A stretch of DNA of 64,000 nt from Sphingomonas spermidinifaciens (GCF_002351485.1 NZ_NWMW01000001.1:2037541-2101540), one strand, 5' to 3'; positions 1 through 8,653 are shown, numbered from the stretch's first letter. The notes: generated by a model from the letters alone, not told the origin. Numbers and translations: made by a program.

Positions 1-426
1 GCAGCGCGAACGCCGGTGCGCGAGGACAACCGGTTGGTAATCGGCGGCCCGGCCGAGAGATTCGGCGACCGGGTCGAGCGCTGGTTACGCCGCGAAGCGT
101 TGCGAGTACTGACCGAAGAAACGCTCTCCGTCGCGGGTCAAGCGAACGTCTCGATCGAGCGCGTGGCGATCGGCGATCCGCGCGCACGCTGGGGCAGCTG
201 CTCGGCGGGCGGGGCGATCCGCTACAGCTGGCGGCTGATCCTCGCGCCCGATCGTGTCCGCCGCTTCGTCGTCGCGCATGAGGTGGCACATCGCCGCCAC
301 ATGAACCACGGCCCCGCCTTCCACGCGCTCGAGCGCGAGTTGCTCGGCGCCGATCCGCGTCCCGCAATGACATGGCTGCGCCGCCACGGCGCGGGCCTTC
401 ACTGGTTGGGGAAGTCGCCCGCCTGA
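1..426 (+). CDS. YgjP/DUF45-type M48-like metallopeptidase, C-terminal part
   Basis: Zinc metallopeptidase-like protein of the YgjP (DUF45, SprT-related) family. The visible part has the signature RWGSCS, then HEVAH followed by NHGPAFH, which together give the HExxH zinc site plus a third histidine. Family members are about 230 aa, so this is the C-terminal two thirds. The frame is open back to base 1, and the GTG at 16 is unlikely to be the true start. Cellular role is poorly known for the family. The 3' end overlaps the convergent penicillin-binding protein gene by 28 bp. Confidence 0.85.
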   Translation, partial: AARTPVREDNRLVIGGPAERFGDRVERWLRREALRVLTEETLSVAGQANVSIERVAIGDPRARWGSCSAGGAIRYSWRLILAPDRVRRFVVAHEVAHRRHMNHGPAFHALERELLGADPRPAMTWLRRHGAGLHWLGKSPA

Positions 427-2525
427 TCGTCCTGGGGCGGTAGGCGGCGGGTGTCGCGCGGCGGCGGCTGGCGCTCGCCCGGCTCGCGACCGAGCGCGCG
501 ATTGATCCAGTCGCGATCAAGCCGCTCGCCTTCCTGCCCGAGCGGCGGCGGCGCAACCTCCTCACCCTCCTCGCCCGGTGTCACGAAGTCGCCCTGTCCC
601 GGCGCGGCGGGCTGGCCGATCGGATTGCCGTCGGGATCGACGAAGACGCCATTGTCCGGCTCGCCATAATAGCTCTCCTCGTCGGGCTCGACCTGCCATT
701 CGGGGAGGGTCACCTGCGTCTCGAACTGCTCGACAGGTCGCTTGGCCACCGCGACCTTCATGAAGTCGGCGAACGCCTGCGCGGGCGCGCGGCCGCCCTG
801 AAGCCCGGCAACGGGTTTGGCATCGTCGCGGCCCATCCAGACCGCGGTGGTGATGCCGCTCGAAAAGCCGAAGAAATAGCCGTCCTTGTTCGAGGTGGTG
901 GTGCCCGTCTTGCCCGCGACCGGGCGGCCGATCTGTGCGGCGCGTCCGGTGCCGGTGGCGACCGCGGACTGGAGGAGATCGGTCATCTGCGCCGCGACAT
1001 AGGGTGCAACGAGGACGCGCGAGGTATCGACCTCGTGATTGTAGATCACCTGGCCGTTGGTGGTGACGCGGGTGATGCCGTAGGGGGTCACGGCGACGCC
1101 CTTGTTGGCCACGCTCGCCATCGCGCGTGCCATGTCGAGGACGCGCACGTCGCTGGTGCCGAGCACCATCGCCGGCCGGGTACCGACGGGCGTGGTAATG
1201 CCGAAGCGGCGTGCCATGTCGGCGACGGTGCCGAAGCCCACCTGCTGCCCGAGCTTCGCAGCGACGGTATTGACCGAATAGGCAAAGGCCGAGCGCAGGT
1301 CCATCTGCCCGGCAAAGCGGCCCGAGCTGTTGCGCGGGCTCCAGCCATCGATGGTCACGGGTTCGTCGACCACCTGATCGTCGGGCCTAGCCCCGGCTTC
1401 GAGTGCGGCGAGATAGACGAAGAGCTTGAACGCCGATCCCGGCTGGCGCGCGGCCTGGGTCGCGCGGTTGTAGTTCGAGCTCACATAATCCTTGCCGCCG
1501 ACCATCGCGCGTACCGCACCGTCGCGATCGAGCGCGACCAGTGCACCCTGCGCGCCGCCCGGCGCATGTGCGCGGACCGCACGGTCGCCCGCCGCCTGCA
1601 TCGACAGGTCGAGGGTCGTCCAGACGTCGAGCGGCGCCTGCGTCTCGTCGATCAGCATCTCGAGTTGCGGCAGCGCCCAGTCGGTGAAGTAGCGGACGCT
1701 GTTCTGCCTGGGTTCGGGCGCAAGCTTGACCTGTGTGCGTTCGGCGCTGGCGGCTTCCGCGGCGCTGATCGCACCGGTCTCGACCATCAGGCCGAGAACG
1801 ACACCCGCGCGATCGACCGCGGCTTCGGCATCGGCGGTAGGCGAATAGCGGCTCGGCGCCTTGACGAGGCCGGCAATGACCGCCGCTTCGGAAAGAGAAA
1901 GGTTGCTGGCGGGATGCTGGAAGAAGCGGCGCGAGGCGGCGTCGATGCCATAGGCGCCGCCGCCGAAATAGACCTTGTTGAGATAGAGCTCGAGGATCTG
2001 ATCCTTCGAGAACTTCCGTTCCATCGCGAGCGCGAGGATGATCTCGCGCAGCTTGCGGCCGAAGTCGTATTTGTTCGAGAGGAATACAGTGCGCGCAACC
2101 TGCTGCGTGATCGTCGAGGCACCCTGAAGGCGGCGGCCGGTGCCGCGCCGCTCGAACGCATATTTGACCGATCGGGCAATGCCGATCGGATCGACGCCCC
2201 AGTGCGAACGGAAGCGCCGGTCCTCGACCGACACCATCGCCTGGCGCATGACCAGCGGGATGTTACGATAGGGGATCCACTCGCCATAGCTCGGGCCCAG
2301 CGACACGAGCACCGTGCCGTCGGCGGCGTGAACGCGGATCATCTGGCCGTTGGGTGAGGATTTGAGTTCCTCGAAGCTCGGCAGCGAGGCACGCGCGGTA
2401 TAGACCGCGATGACGAGCGCGAGCAGGCCGATCAGCGCCGCCGCCACGCCCGCGATGACCGTCCAATTGAGGATGCGCCGCCAGCGCGGGGCAGGGGCTT
2501 TGCGGGACTTGGCAGCGGCAGGCAT
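399..2525 (-). CDS. Penicillin-binding protein 1A family, bifunctional transglycosylase/transpeptidase
   Basis: Class A PBP of 708 aa that polymerises lipid II glycan strands and cross-links the peptides in the periplasm. Residues 1-19 are basic cytoplasmic sequence and 20-44 the single membrane anchor. The GT51 domain follows, with the catalytic glutamate in EDRRF (E101) and the STITQQ and ELYLNKVYFG motifs. The transpeptidase has SAFK (S364, acyl-serine), SVN (417-419) and KTGT (539-542), all intact. The C-terminal 100 residues are acidic, proline-rich and probably disordered. It is close to mrcA-type PBP1A proteins but shorter, so no symbol is given. Confidence 0.93.
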   Translation of the reverse strand: MPAAAKSRKAPAPRWRRILNWTVIAGVAAALIGLLALVIAVYTARASLPSFEELKSSPNGQMIRVHAADGTVLVSLGPSYGEWIPYRNIPLVMRQAMVSVEDRRFRSHWGVDPIGIARSVKYAFERRGTGRRLQGASTITQQVARTVFLSNKYDFGRKLREIILALAMERKFSKDQILELYLNKVYFGGGAYGIDAASRRFFQHPASNLSLSEAAVIAGLVKAPSRYSPTADAEAAVDRAGVVLGLMVETGAISAAEAASAERTQVKLAPEPRQNSVRYFTDWALPQLEMLIDETQAPLDVWTTLDLSMQAAGDRAVRAHAPGGAQGALVALDRDGAVRAMVGGKDYVSSNYNRATQAARQPGSAFKLFVYLAALEAGARPDDQVVDEPVTIDGWSPRNSSGRFAGQMDLRSAFAYSVNTVAAKLGQQVGFGTVADMARRFGITTPVGTRPAMVLGTSDVRVLDMARAMASVANKGVAVTPYGITRVTTNGQVIYNHEVDTSRVLVAPYVAAQMTDLLQSAVATGTGRAAQIGRPVAGKTGTTTSNKDGYFFGFSSGITTAVWMGRDDAKPVAGLQGGRAPAQAFADFMKVAVAKRPVEQFETQVTLPEWQVEPDEESYYGEPDNGVFVDPDGNPIGQPAAPGQGDFVTPGEEGEEVAPPPLGQEGERLDRDWINRALGREPGERQPPPRDTRRLPPQDDQAGDFPNQ

Positions 2526-2588
2526 CGACTGACGCGATTAGGCGGGCTGGACCGGGTTCACAAGCGCCGCCATGAGCGAACCCGACTG

Positions 2589-2990
2589 TCAGTCGCCTGA
2601 ACGCGGCTGGAAATCGAGCGATACCGAGTTCATGCAATAGCGCAGCCCCGTCGGCGGCGGTCCGTCCGGGAAGACATGGCCGAGATGGCCGTCGCAGCGC
2701 GCGCAGCGCGTCTCGACCCGGCGCATCCCGTGGCTCAGATCCTCGTGGTCGGTCACGGCATCCGGCCCGATCGGGCGCGTGAAGCTGGGCCAGCCCGAGC
2801 CCGAGTCATACTTGTCGTCGCTGTCGAACAGCGGGTTGCCGCAGCCCGCGCAACTGTAAAGGCCATCGGCCTTGTTGGCATTGAGCGCGCCGGAGAAGGC
2901 GCGTTCGGTCCCCGCCTCGCGCAGAACATGATACTGGACGGGCGTCAGCCGCTCGCGCCACTCGGCATCGGTCAGGAGCAGTTTTTCCAT
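2589..2990 (-). CDS. msrB: Peptide-methionine (R)-S-oxide reductase MsrB
   Basis: Reduces the R epimer of methionine sulfoxide in proteins. 133 aa from the ATG at 2990. The longer frame upstream runs into the next gene and has no family similarity. Two CxxC pairs (CAGC and CARC) form the structural zinc site. SGWPSF, the GHVF segment and the catalytic cysteine in [11 protein letters not shown] are all present. It sits 31 bp downstream of the methyltransferase gene on the same strand, so the two may be cotranscribed. The partner MsrA is encoded 18 kb away at 21468. Confidence 0.95.
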   Translation of the reverse strand: MEKLLLTDAEWRERLTPVQYHVLREAGTERAFSGALNANKADGLYSCAGCGNPLFDSDDKYDSGSGWPSFTRPIGPDAVTDHEDLSHGMRRVETRCARCDGHLGHVFPDGPPPTGLRYCMNSVSLDFQPRSGD

Positions 2991-3021
2991 GGCTTGAATG
3001 TGTGTGCTCGAGCAGCCGAGT

Positions 3022-3693
3022 TCAATCGCGTGGCCGCGCCGGGGGCTGGTGCGCCCAATACAGATTGGCTGGCGGCACGTTCCACCATTCGACAGCATGG
3101 TCGATCGCCGTCCAGCGCGGCGTTAGCAACGCATGCACCTTGGGCGCGAACTGATAGACCAGGAACGCGCCGCCCGGCCGGATCACCGCCCGCGTCGCGT
3201 CGGCGATCGCGTCGCCCACCCCATCGGGCAGCGTCGAGAAGGGCAGGCCCGAGAGCACGTAATCGGCCTTTTCGAAGCCGTGCTCGGCGACGATGCGCTC
3301 GACGTCGGCGGCGGAGCCGTGGACCGCGCGCATCCGGTCGTCGCGGATCGTCTGGCGCAGATAGCGTACGAAGTCGGGACAGGTGTCGATCGCCAGGTAG
3401 ACGCCGTCTGCGGGCAGCCGGTCGAGGATCGCGCGGCTGAAGGTGCCCACGCCAGGACCGTATTCGACGAACAGTTTCGTGCCCGCCCAATCGACGGGGG
3501 CGAGCATCCGGCGGATGAGCCGTCCCGACGACGGCACGATCGACCCCACCATTGCCGGCTGCTTCAGGAAACCGCGCAGGAACATGCCCCAGGGCGAGGC
3601 GGGCAATGCTGGCTCGGCCAGCGATGCGCCGGGGGTCTGCGTCGTCGAAATTGGCGGCATTCGGCTACTCTTGCTGGAAAACGGCGCGACCAT
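3022..3693 (-). CDS. Class I SAM-dependent methyltransferase, PmtA-like
   Basis: Rossmann-fold methyltransferase of 223 aa. The SAM motif I is [11 protein letters not shown], with an acidic motif II in LAIDTCPDF and post-motif [10 protein letters not shown]. The N-terminal pattern ([19 protein letters not shown]) and overall layout resemble phosphatidylethanolamine/phospholipid N-methyltransferases and rRNA adenine dimethyltransferase-like proteins of alphaproteobacteria. The substrate is an inference. The ATG at 3693 is used; the ATG at 3660 (MPPIST) is an alternative start. It precedes msrB on the same strand. Confidence 0.75.
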   Translation of the reverse strand: MVAPFSSKSSRMPPISTTQTPGASLAEPALPASPWGMFLRGFLKQPAMVGSIVPSSGRLIRRMLAPVDWAGTKLFVEYGPGVGTFSRAILDRLPADGVYLAIDTCPDFVRYLRQTIRDDRMRAVHGSAADVERIVAEHGFEKADYVLSGLPFSTLPDGVGDAIADATRAVIRPGGAFLVYQFAPKVHALLTPRWTAIDHAVEWWNVPPANLYWAHQPPARPRD

Positions 3694-3833
3694 GGCGGGG
3701 CTTGCCCCTGTCGTAAAGTTGTAACGTTCGCAGTGGGCTGCCGGTTGCAGCGGCCGTAATCGAGATCAAGCAGTTTGTGCCGACGTACCGAGAGCGTCCG
3801 GCCATGGTTGTCGTCGCCGCTCGTGACGCTACG

Positions 3834-3846
3834 CTGGCGACGCCAG
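3834..3846. promoter_or_regulatory. 13-bp palindrome upstream of the MFS gene
   Basis: CTGGCG, one central A, then CGCCAG is a perfect 6-bp-arm palindrome in the divergent gap between the methyltransferase and MFS genes, just before the possible MFS start at 3860. It could be an operator for a regulator of the transporter, but no regulator gene adjoins. Confidence 0.3.
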
Positions 3847-3906
3847 TAACGCCGGGAGGATGAAATCGAGCGGCTCGACCGGACCTTCGTCCTGCTGTTC
3901 ACCGTC

Positions 3907-5157
3907 ATGCTGGTGATCGCCGCTGGCAACACCGCGCTGCAGTCGGTGCTGCCCGCGCTCGGTCGGTCGCTCGGCGTCGCTGACACGGCGGTAGCGGCGG
4001 CATTCTCGGTATCGGCGCTGCTGTGGGTCGTCGCTGCGCCCTTCTGGGCCAATCGGTCGGATCGGCGTGGACGGCGGGCGATGGTGCTGCTGGGACTCGC
4101 CGGCTTCACCGCGTCGGTGACGTTGTGCGGCGGGTTCCTGATGGCGGGGATCAACGGGTGGTTGACGGGCGGCGCGGCGTTCGTCGCCTTTGTCGGGGCG
4201 CGGATGCTCTATGGCGGGTTCGGTGCAGCCGCGCCGCCCGCGGTGCAGGCGATCGTCGCCGGATCGACCGCGCGCGAGGACCGGACCCGGATGCTGGCAC
4301 TGCTCGGTTCAGCCTTCGGGCTCGGCACGATCATCGGCCCGGCGGTGGCGCCCTATCTGCTGCTCGGGTCGGTCGGTGGGGTCGAGATCGGACTGGCGGG
4401 ACCCGCCTTCGTCTTCGGAGCCGTCGGGCTTGTCACCGGTATCGCAGCAGCGCGGATGCTGCCTGCCGACGGGCCGACCGCCGGCGCTCACGGCGCGGCG
4501 CAGAGCTATCCGTCGGTCGGCGGCCAGGCGTCGGGCGCTGCTGTCACCGCGGCGACCGCGCCGGCGGCCGAGCGCGTCGGCTATTTCGACCGGCGGGTGC
4601 GCGGCTGGATGATCGTCGGGCTGGTGATGGGCCATGCGCAGGCGATGATCGGCCAGACGATGGGGTTCCTCGTCATCGACCGGCTCGGCCTGCCGCCGGT
4701 CGAGGCGCTGGGGCCAACGGGCATCGTACTGATGGTGGGGGCGGGGGCCGCGCTGCTCGTCCAATGGGGGCTAATCCCGCTCCTCGACCTCAGCCCGGCG
4801 CGGCTGGTCCTCGCAGGCTGCGTGCTCGGCGCGGTCGGCTGCGCGGCGACGGCGAACGCCGGCAGCCTCTATGGCATCACCATGGGTTACGGCCTGGCGG
4901 CGATGGGGTTCGGGTTCCTGAGGCCAGGCTTTACCGCAGGTGCCTCGCTCGCGGTCGGGGCGGCGGCGCAAGGCTCGGTGGCAGGCAAGGTGACGTCAGT
5001 TAACGGCGCTGCCTTCATCCTCGGCCCGTCGATCGGCGTCCTTTTGTACGAGGTTTATCGCCCGCTTCCCTACTGGGTCGCGGCGGCGGCGCTGGCGCTG
5101 CTGCTCGTCTATGCGGGGCAGGCGTTCAGGCCGGGCGGTACGTCCCGCCCGGCCTGA
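3907..5157 (+). CDS. MFS transporter (drug/metabolite efflux type)
   Basis: Major facilitator protein of 416 aa with about 12 hydrophobic segments. The loop 2-3 signature reads APFWANRSDRRGRRAMVLLG, close to motif A of the DHA1 efflux group. Substrate unknown. The ATG at 3907 falls inside the first membrane helix. The same frame is open back to 3850 and would encode ...IERLDRTFVLLFTVM. An ATG at 3860 preceded by GGGAGG is one base out of frame with it, so the annotated 5' end may be shortened by a one-base deletion. The last codons form a 13-bp hairpin (separate entry). Confidence 0.85.
   Translation: MLVIAAGNTALQSVLPALGRSLGVADTAVAAAFSVSALLWVVAAPFWANRSDRRGRRAMVLLGLAGFTASVTLCGGFLMAGINGWLTGGAAFVAFVGARMLYGGFGAAAPPAVQAIVAGSTAREDRTRMLALLGSAFGLGTIIGPAVAPYLLLGSVGGVEIGLAGPAFVFGAVGLVTGIAAARMLPADGPTAGAHGAAQSYPSVGGQASGAAVTAATAPAAERVGYFDRRVRGWMIVGLVMGHAQAMIGQTMGFLVIDRLGLPPVEALGPTGIVLMVGAGAALLVQWGLIPLLDLSPARLVLAGCVLGAVGCAATANAGSLYGITMGYGLAAMGFGFLRPGFTAGASLAVGAAAQGSVAGKVTSVNGAAFILGPSIGVLLYEVYRPLPYWVAAAALALLLVYAGQAFRPGGTSRPA
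5126..5157. terminator. 13-bp perfect hairpin inside the end of the MFS gene
   Basis: TCAGGCCGGGCGG (5126-5138), loop TACGTC, then CCGCCCGGCCTGA (5145-5157): a perfect 13-bp inverted repeat that contains the MFS stop codon. It lies 4 bp from the stop codon of the convergent CDC48 gene. There is no T-run on either strand. Its position suggests it ends transcription from both sides. Confidence 0.6.
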
Positions 5158-5161
5158 GGCG

Positions 5162-7456
5162 TCAGTCGCCGCCCTTCGGCCCGCGCCCTTGCAGCATGCC
5201 CGGCGCGATGAAGCCGATCGGCTGGAGCGCGGCCGATTCCTGCTTCAGGCGCGCGGCCATCTGAGCATATTCCTGCTCCATCTCGGGCGTCACCGTCGCG
5301 CGCGAGTCGGCGAGCGCCGCCTCGAAATGGTGCATCGTGACCTCGCCCAGGTCGAGCGATTGGCGCAGCGCAATCAGGCCCGCGCGCCGCACCACGTCCT
5401 CGAGGTCTGCGCCGGTGAACCGGTCGGCTCGGTCGGCGATCGCGGCGAGGTCGACATCCTCCGCCAACGGCATCCGCGCCGTCTGGATCTGCAGGATGCG
5501 CAGCCGCCCCTCGGCATCGGGGACCGAGACGTAGACGAGCTCGTCGAATCGGCCGGGCCGCAGCAGCGCCGGGTCGATCAGGTTCGGCCGGTTGGTCGCA
5601 CCGATGACGACGACCGATTGGAGCTCCTCCAGCCCGTCCATCTCGGCGAGGATGGTGTTCACCACCCGCTCGGTCACCTGCGGCTCGCCAAGGCCGCCGC
5701 CGCGCGCGGGCACGAGGCTGTCGAGCTCGTCGATGAAGATGACGCAGGGCGCCACCTGGCGCGCGCGGGCGAACAGCCGGGCGATCTGCTGCTCGCTCTC
5801 GCCATACCATTTGGAGAGAAGGTCCGACGATTTCACCGCGATGAAGTTCGCCTCCGCCTCGCGCGCAACCGCCTTGGCAAGCAGGGTCTTGCCGGTGCCG
5901 GGGGGACCATAGAGCAGGAAGCCGCGCGCCGGCCGGATGCCCATCCGCCTGAACGCCATCGGCCGCTTCATCGGCAGCTCGACGCCCTCCTTCAGCCGCA
6001 TCTGCGCTTCGTCGAGGCCTCCGACGTCGCTCCAGCGGACCTGCGGCACCTGCACCATCACCTCGCGCATGGCGGAGGGCTGGACGCGCTTCAGCGCCTC
6101 GACGAAGTCGGCGCGCTGGACCGACAGGTTGTCGAGCACGTCGGCGGGGATCGTCTGTTCGCTGAGGTTGAGGCGCGGCATGATCCGCCGCACCGCGTCG
6201 ATCGCCGCCTCGCGCGCGAGTGCCGCGAGGTCGGCGCCGACGAAGCCGTAGGTGGTGCGCGCAAGCTCGTCGAGATCGACATCGTCGGCGATCGGCATGC
6301 CGCGCGTGTGGATGCCCAGGATCTCACGCCGTCCACGCTCGTCGGGGACGCCGACGATGATCTCGCGGTCGAAACGGCCGGGGCGGCGCAGCGCCTCGTC
6401 GATCGCCTCGGGCCGGTTGGTCGCGGCGATGACGACGAGGTTCGCGCGCGCCTCCAGCCCGTCCATCAGCGTGAGAAGCTGGGCGACGAGCCGCTTCTCG
6501 GCCTCGCCCTGCACGCGGTCGCGGCGCGGCGCGATCGAATCGATCTCGTCGATGAAGACGATCGAAGGGGCGGCGCGGGTCGCTTCCTCGAACACCTCGC
6601 GCAGGCGCTTTTCCGATTCGCCGTACGCCGAGCCCATGATCTCTGGCCCGTTTATGAGGAAGAACTCGGCATCCGATTCGTTGGCGACGGCGCGGGCGAG
6701 GCGCGTCTTACCGGTGCCCGGCGGGCCGTGGAGCAGCACCCCCTTGGGCGGATCGACGCCCAGGCGCTGGAACAGCTCGGGATAGCGGAGCGGCAGTTCG
6801 ACCATCTCTCGCAGCTGGTCGATCGTCTGATGCATGCCGCCGATATCGTCATAGGTGACGTCGGCACGGCGCGCGTCCTTGGGCTCCTCATAGTCGGGGC
6901 GGAGCTCGATCTCGGTAGTCTCGTCGATATGGACGATGCCGCGCGGCACCGTCGAGATGACGGCAAGGCGGATCTCCTGGAGCGCATAGGCGGGTGCGCG
7001 CAGGTGCTGGGCGACGCTCGCGGGAATATTTGCGACGCGCTGCTGCCCGACCGTCGAAACGATGTCGCCCTGTGTCAGTGGGCGGCCAAGGAAGGTGCGC
7101 TTGAGCGCCAGCGCCGACCCCTGCAGCCGCAGATTCTGGGCCGCGGGGGCGAGGACCACCCGGCCCGCCGGCTTCGATTCGGCGGCGCGCACCTCGACGA
7201 AGTCGCCCGAACCGGCCCCGGCATTGGCACGCTGAAGGCCATCGACGCGGATGATCTCCAGTCCCTCGTCCTCGGGATAGGGCAGCACCGCGCGCGCCGG
7301 GGTCGATCGCTTGCCGACGATCTCGATCACGTCACCCTCGGTGATGCCGAGCGCCGCGAGCATCGCGCGCGGAACATGGGCAACGCCGCGGCCGCTGTCC
7401 TCGGGCCGCGCGTTGGCGACCTGCAGCTTGCGTGTCCGGGGTTCGTCGTCGACCAT
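5162..7456 (-). CDS. CDC48/p97-family double AAA ATPase
   Basis: Type II AAA+ unfoldase of 764 aa, colinear with eukaryotic p97/VCP and archaeal VAT. Residues 5-190 match the CDC48 N-terminal double-psi barrel and second N subdomain. D1 has Walker A GPPGTGKT at 244-251 and Walker B IVFIDE at 299-304. D2 has a second GPPGTGKT at 517-524 and VIFIDE at 572-577. ATNRPEAID and ATNRPNLID segments carry the sensor-1 region, and pore loops follow (SAYGES, KWYGES). The start is the ATG at 7456, preceded by AGGAGCGAGG. A longer frame to 7609 crosses a terminator and is rejected. In eukaryotes the family extracts ubiquitylated clients; the bacterial client set is unknown. Confidence 0.93.
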   Translation of the reverse strand: MVDDEPRTRKLQVANARPEDSGRGVAHVPRAMLAALGITEGDVIEIVGKRSTPARAVLPYPEDEGLEIIRVDGLQRANAGAGSGDFVEVRAAESKPAGRVVLAPAAQNLRLQGSALALKRTFLGRPLTQGDIVSTVGQQRVANIPASVAQHLRAPAYALQEIRLAVISTVPRGIVHIDETTEIELRPDYEEPKDARRADVTYDDIGGMHQTIDQLREMVELPLRYPELFQRLGVDPPKGVLLHGPPGTGKTRLARAVANESDAEFFLINGPEIMGSAYGESEKRLREVFEEATRAAPSIVFIDEIDSIAPRRDRVQGEAEKRLVAQLLTLMDGLEARANLVVIAATNRPEAIDEALRRPGRFDREIIVGVPDERGRREILGIHTRGMPIADDVDLDELARTTYGFVGADLAALAREAAIDAVRRIMPRLNLSEQTIPADVLDNLSVQRADFVEALKRVQPSAMREVMVQVPQVRWSDVGGLDEAQMRLKEGVELPMKRPMAFRRMGIRPARGFLLYGPPGTGKTLLAKAVAREAEANFIAVKSSDLLSKWYGESEQQIARLFARARQVAPCVIFIDELDSLVPARGGGLGEPQVTERVVNTILAEMDGLEELQSVVVIGATNRPNLIDPALLRPGRFDELVYVSVPDAEGRLRILQIQTARMPLAEDVDLAAIADRADRFTGADLEDVVRRAGLIALRQSLDLGEVTMHHFEAALADSRATVTPEMEQEYAQMAARLKQESAALQPIGFIAPGMLQGRGPKGGD

Positions 7457-7546
7457 GCGTACCTCGCTCCTGTCGTCCGCGTCGGGACGGAAGCGCGCGA
7501 GATAGGATCGGGGTCCCCAATAAGCCAAGGGGAGCCGCGTGCGGAC

Positions 7547-7575
7547 AAAAAAAAGGCCGACCCAACGGGCCGGCC
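7547..7575 (-). terminator. Rho-independent terminator, minus strand
   Basis: Minus-strand stem of 9 pairs (one G-U), loop GUU, followed by an uninterrupted run of eight T. This is the strongest intrinsic terminator in the window. It lies upstream of, not downstream of, the minus-strand CDC48 gene, so it must end a short transcript starting near 7610. Confidence 0.85.
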
Positions 7576-7609
7576 ACGAAAGTTTTAGGAGAGGATGCCT
7601 GAAAGGCAC
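7547..7609 (-). ncRNA. Candidate small RNA or transcription attenuator upstream of the CDC48 gene
   Basis: On the minus strand, about 60 nt with a complete RNA-gene layout. A short hairpin comes first (UGCCU-UUC-AGGCA, 7608-7596). Next is an unpaired stretch with CCUCUCCU (complementary to a Shine-Dalgarno). Then a 9-bp stem with a GUU loop (7575-7555) runs straight into eight T (7554-7547). The upstream region is AT-rich with TTGCAC (7642-7637) and a weak -10 (TACATT, 7621-7616). No convincing coding frame overlaps. It ends 91 nt before the CDC48 start codon, so it may instead be an attenuated leader of that gene. Confidence 0.6.
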
Positions 7610-7731
7610 GATATAAATGTATCGCTACCAACTATTGTGCAAGTGCGAAAAGACCGAAGACGGTTGCAATTTTCACAATCGTTGATGTGCATGCGTACAG
7701 CAAATGGAGTAAACGGTTTCCAAGCACGATG

Positions 7732-7749
7732 ATGCAGTGCAAAATGCAT
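7732..7749. promoter_or_regulatory. Inverted repeat before the LysR gene, possible autoregulatory site
   Basis: ATGCA-N8-TGCAT forms a dyad ending 7 bp before the LysR-type gene's ATG. LysR regulators commonly bind dyads of this size near their own promoters. The assignment is inference from position. Confidence 0.3.
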
Positions 7750-7756
7750 CCCGCAC

Positions 7757-8650
7757 ATGCGTCGCCTGCCGCCTCTCTCGGCCATCGAGGCCTTTGTACA
7801 GGTCGCCCGGCTCGGCTCGATCAAGGCCGCGTCGGAAGAGCTGGCGCTGTCGTCGCCTGCGCTGAGCCGGCGTGTGCAGGCGCTCGAGCGCTTTATGGGC
7901 AAGCCTCTGTTCGACCGCAGGCACCAGGCAATCGTTCTCAACGCAGATGGCGAGCGGTTGCTGGCGCAGATCGCCCCGGCGCTCGACGCGATGAGCGACG
8001 CGGTCGATGCGTTGACCAGCGGTGGCGAACTGCTGCGCCTGCGCCTCGGCCTGCTGCCGCTCTATGCCTCGCAGCGGCTGATGCCGCGGCTGGGTGAGCT
8101 CAAGGCGGCGCATCCCGAACTGCATCTCGACGTCGATACCCAGCCCAATCGCCAAGCGCGGCTGGGCGACTCGCTCGATGCCGCAATCGTGCTGGCGCGC
8201 GAGGTCGATCCAGCGCTCTATGCGCGGCGGCTCGATCGCAACCGGGTATTCGTGATCGGGTCGCACGAACTGCTAGAGGGCGACACGCCGATCCTCGATC
8301 CCCGGCAGATGCGCGGCCTGACCGCGCTCGTCCACCGCGACATGCCCGAGACGTTCATCGAGTGGCGCCGCGCGGTGGGCATGCCCGAGCTTGAGCCGCG
8401 GACGACCGACTTCTTCGATTCGGGGCCACTGATGCTCGAAGCGGCGGCACAGGGTCTGGGCGTCGCCTTCATGCTCGAAATGCATTTCGAGGGCGCGCGC
8501 GACGACCGGCTGGTGCGCCTGTTCGAACCGGTCGACAGCGATTACAGCTACTGGTTCGTCTGCCGCCCGCGCGCACTCCAGACGCGGGCGGTCAAGATCT
8601 TCCACGACTGGGTGCTCGGCGTCCTCGATCCAGAGCCGGCGGGACGATGA
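7757..8650 (+). CDS. LysR-family transcriptional regulator (GcvA-like)
   Basis: 297-aa LysR-type regulator. The winged helix-turn-helix occupies about residues 1-62, beginning RRLPPLSAIEAFVQVARLGSIKAASEELALSSPALSRRVQALE. The substrate-binding domain runs from about 88 to 290. The opening matches the GcvA/AmpR-like branch of the family. The effector is unknown. It is divergent from the CDC48 gene and the candidate small RNA, sharing a 300-bp gap with them. Its ATG follows closely on a small dyad at 7732. Confidence 0.88.
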   Translation: MRRLPPLSAIEAFVQVARLGSIKAASEELALSSPALSRRVQALERFMGKPLFDRRHQAIVLNADGERLLAQIAPALDAMSDAVDALTSGGELLRLRLGLLPLYASQRLMPRLGELKAAHPELHLDVDTQPNRQARLGDSLDAAIVLAREVDPALYARRLDRNRVFVIGSHELLEGDTPILDPRQMRGLTALVHRDMPETFIEWRRAVGMPELEPRTTDFFDSGPLMLEAAAQGLGVAFMLEMHFEGARDDRLVRLFEPVDSDYSYWFVCRPRALQTRAVKIFHDWVLGVLDPEPAGR

Positions 8651-8653
8651 TCG

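Noticed and set aside
1035..2357. Long plus-strand frame (440 codons) opposite the PBP gene
   Set aside because: It is antisense to intact PBP1A motifs and reads as Arg/His/Asp-rich shadow sequence. GC-rich third positions leave such frames open. The same applies to frames at 5111-7588, 23145-25205, 34232-36187 and 37581-40283.
7457..7609. Longer CDC48 start at 7609
   Set aside because: It would translate through a strong minus-strand terminator and add 51 residues with no family match. The ATG at 7456 has a good ribosome binding site.
7595..7732. 45-codon plus-strand frame after AGGAGAGG
   Set aside because: The Shine-Dalgarno is only three bases from the ATG, the peptide has no protein-like pattern, and the opposite strand has a complete RNA layout with terminator.
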